From Nitrosospira sp. Nsp11 (GTDB lineage Bacteria; Pseudomonadota; Gammaproteobacteria; Burkholderiales; Nitrosomonadaceae), in the NCBI RefSeq assembly GCF_900142705.1, contig NZ_FRBV01000003.1, forward strand, positions 62,001 to 126,000: a stretch of 64,000 nucleotides of DNA, written 5' to 3'. This document shows positions 63,588 through 64,000 of this stretch, one piece after another; the stretch's first letter is position 1, and each line of letters begins with the position of its first letter. Made by a program: the position numbers and the translations under genes. Below the pieces are notes generated by a model. The model was not told where the DNA came from. It did no database searches and saw only the letters and a program-made list of their open reading frames with translations.

Positions 63588-64000
<413 letters not shown>

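Overview
The window looks like chromosomal DNA of a chemolithoautotrophic betaproteobacterium, most likely an ammonia oxidiser of the Nitrosospira type. The evidence is indirect: a red-type (form IC-like) RuBisCO large-subunit gene with a divergent cbbR at the right edge, SbtA-type and SulP-type anion transporters with a PII-like protein, a complete glycogen cluster, a PEP-CTERM protein behind a sigma-54 promoter, and betaproteobacterial versions of AddAB and HemJ. No rRNA, tRNA or CRISPR array was found.

Layout. 1-2.5 kb: end of a small lipoprotein gene and a NarL-type two-component system whose kinase carries a recent tandem duplication of its sensor segment. 2.9-11.5 kb: thiopurine methyltransferase, MltB-type transglycosylase, a two-gene AddAB-like recombination nuclease, and a 7Fe ferredoxin. 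11.8-24.9 kb: glycogen metabolism (two GH57 enzymes, glgC, glgB, glgA, glgP) with a dwarf beta-carbonic-anhydrase-like gene inside. 25-29.2 kb: a hairpin-forming repeat element, orn, an M48 protease, a pterin dehydratase, rsgA and a GGCT-fold protein.

29.5-37.6 kb: a probable inorganic-carbon region. It holds UspA plus a SulP-type permease, then an IS630-like fragment and decayed DNA, then sbtA with a CPII/SbtB-like PII protein, then an OmpR/QseBC-type two-component system. 37.8-41.9 kb: hemE, dgt, aroB and hemJ. 42.2-49.3 kb: one long SUF iron-sulfur operon (iscR-sufA-sufB-sufC-sufD-sufS-sufU-nfu). It is translationally coupled through sufBCDSU and starts from a promoter overlapped by two IscR boxes. 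A serine-recombinase remnant lies just upstream.

49.7-50.8 kb: a glycine/serine/threonine-rich PEP-CTERM protein behind a canonical sigma-54 promoter and ended by a 24-bp perfect hairpin. 51-62.5 kb: a TetR/AcrR repressor divergent from a MexAB-OprM-like RND operon with an AcrR-like operator, followed by a second RND adaptor-pump pair without its own outer-membrane channel. 62.6-64 kb: cbbR divergent from cbbL, which runs off the window.

Together the genes suggest a cell that concentrates and fixes inorganic carbon, stores carbon as glycogen, and invests in iron-sulfur and haem assembly. Those cofactors would suit the haem- and Fe-S-rich electron transport of an ammonia oxidiser. The organism assignment and the joint role of the carbon genes are inferences from gene content.
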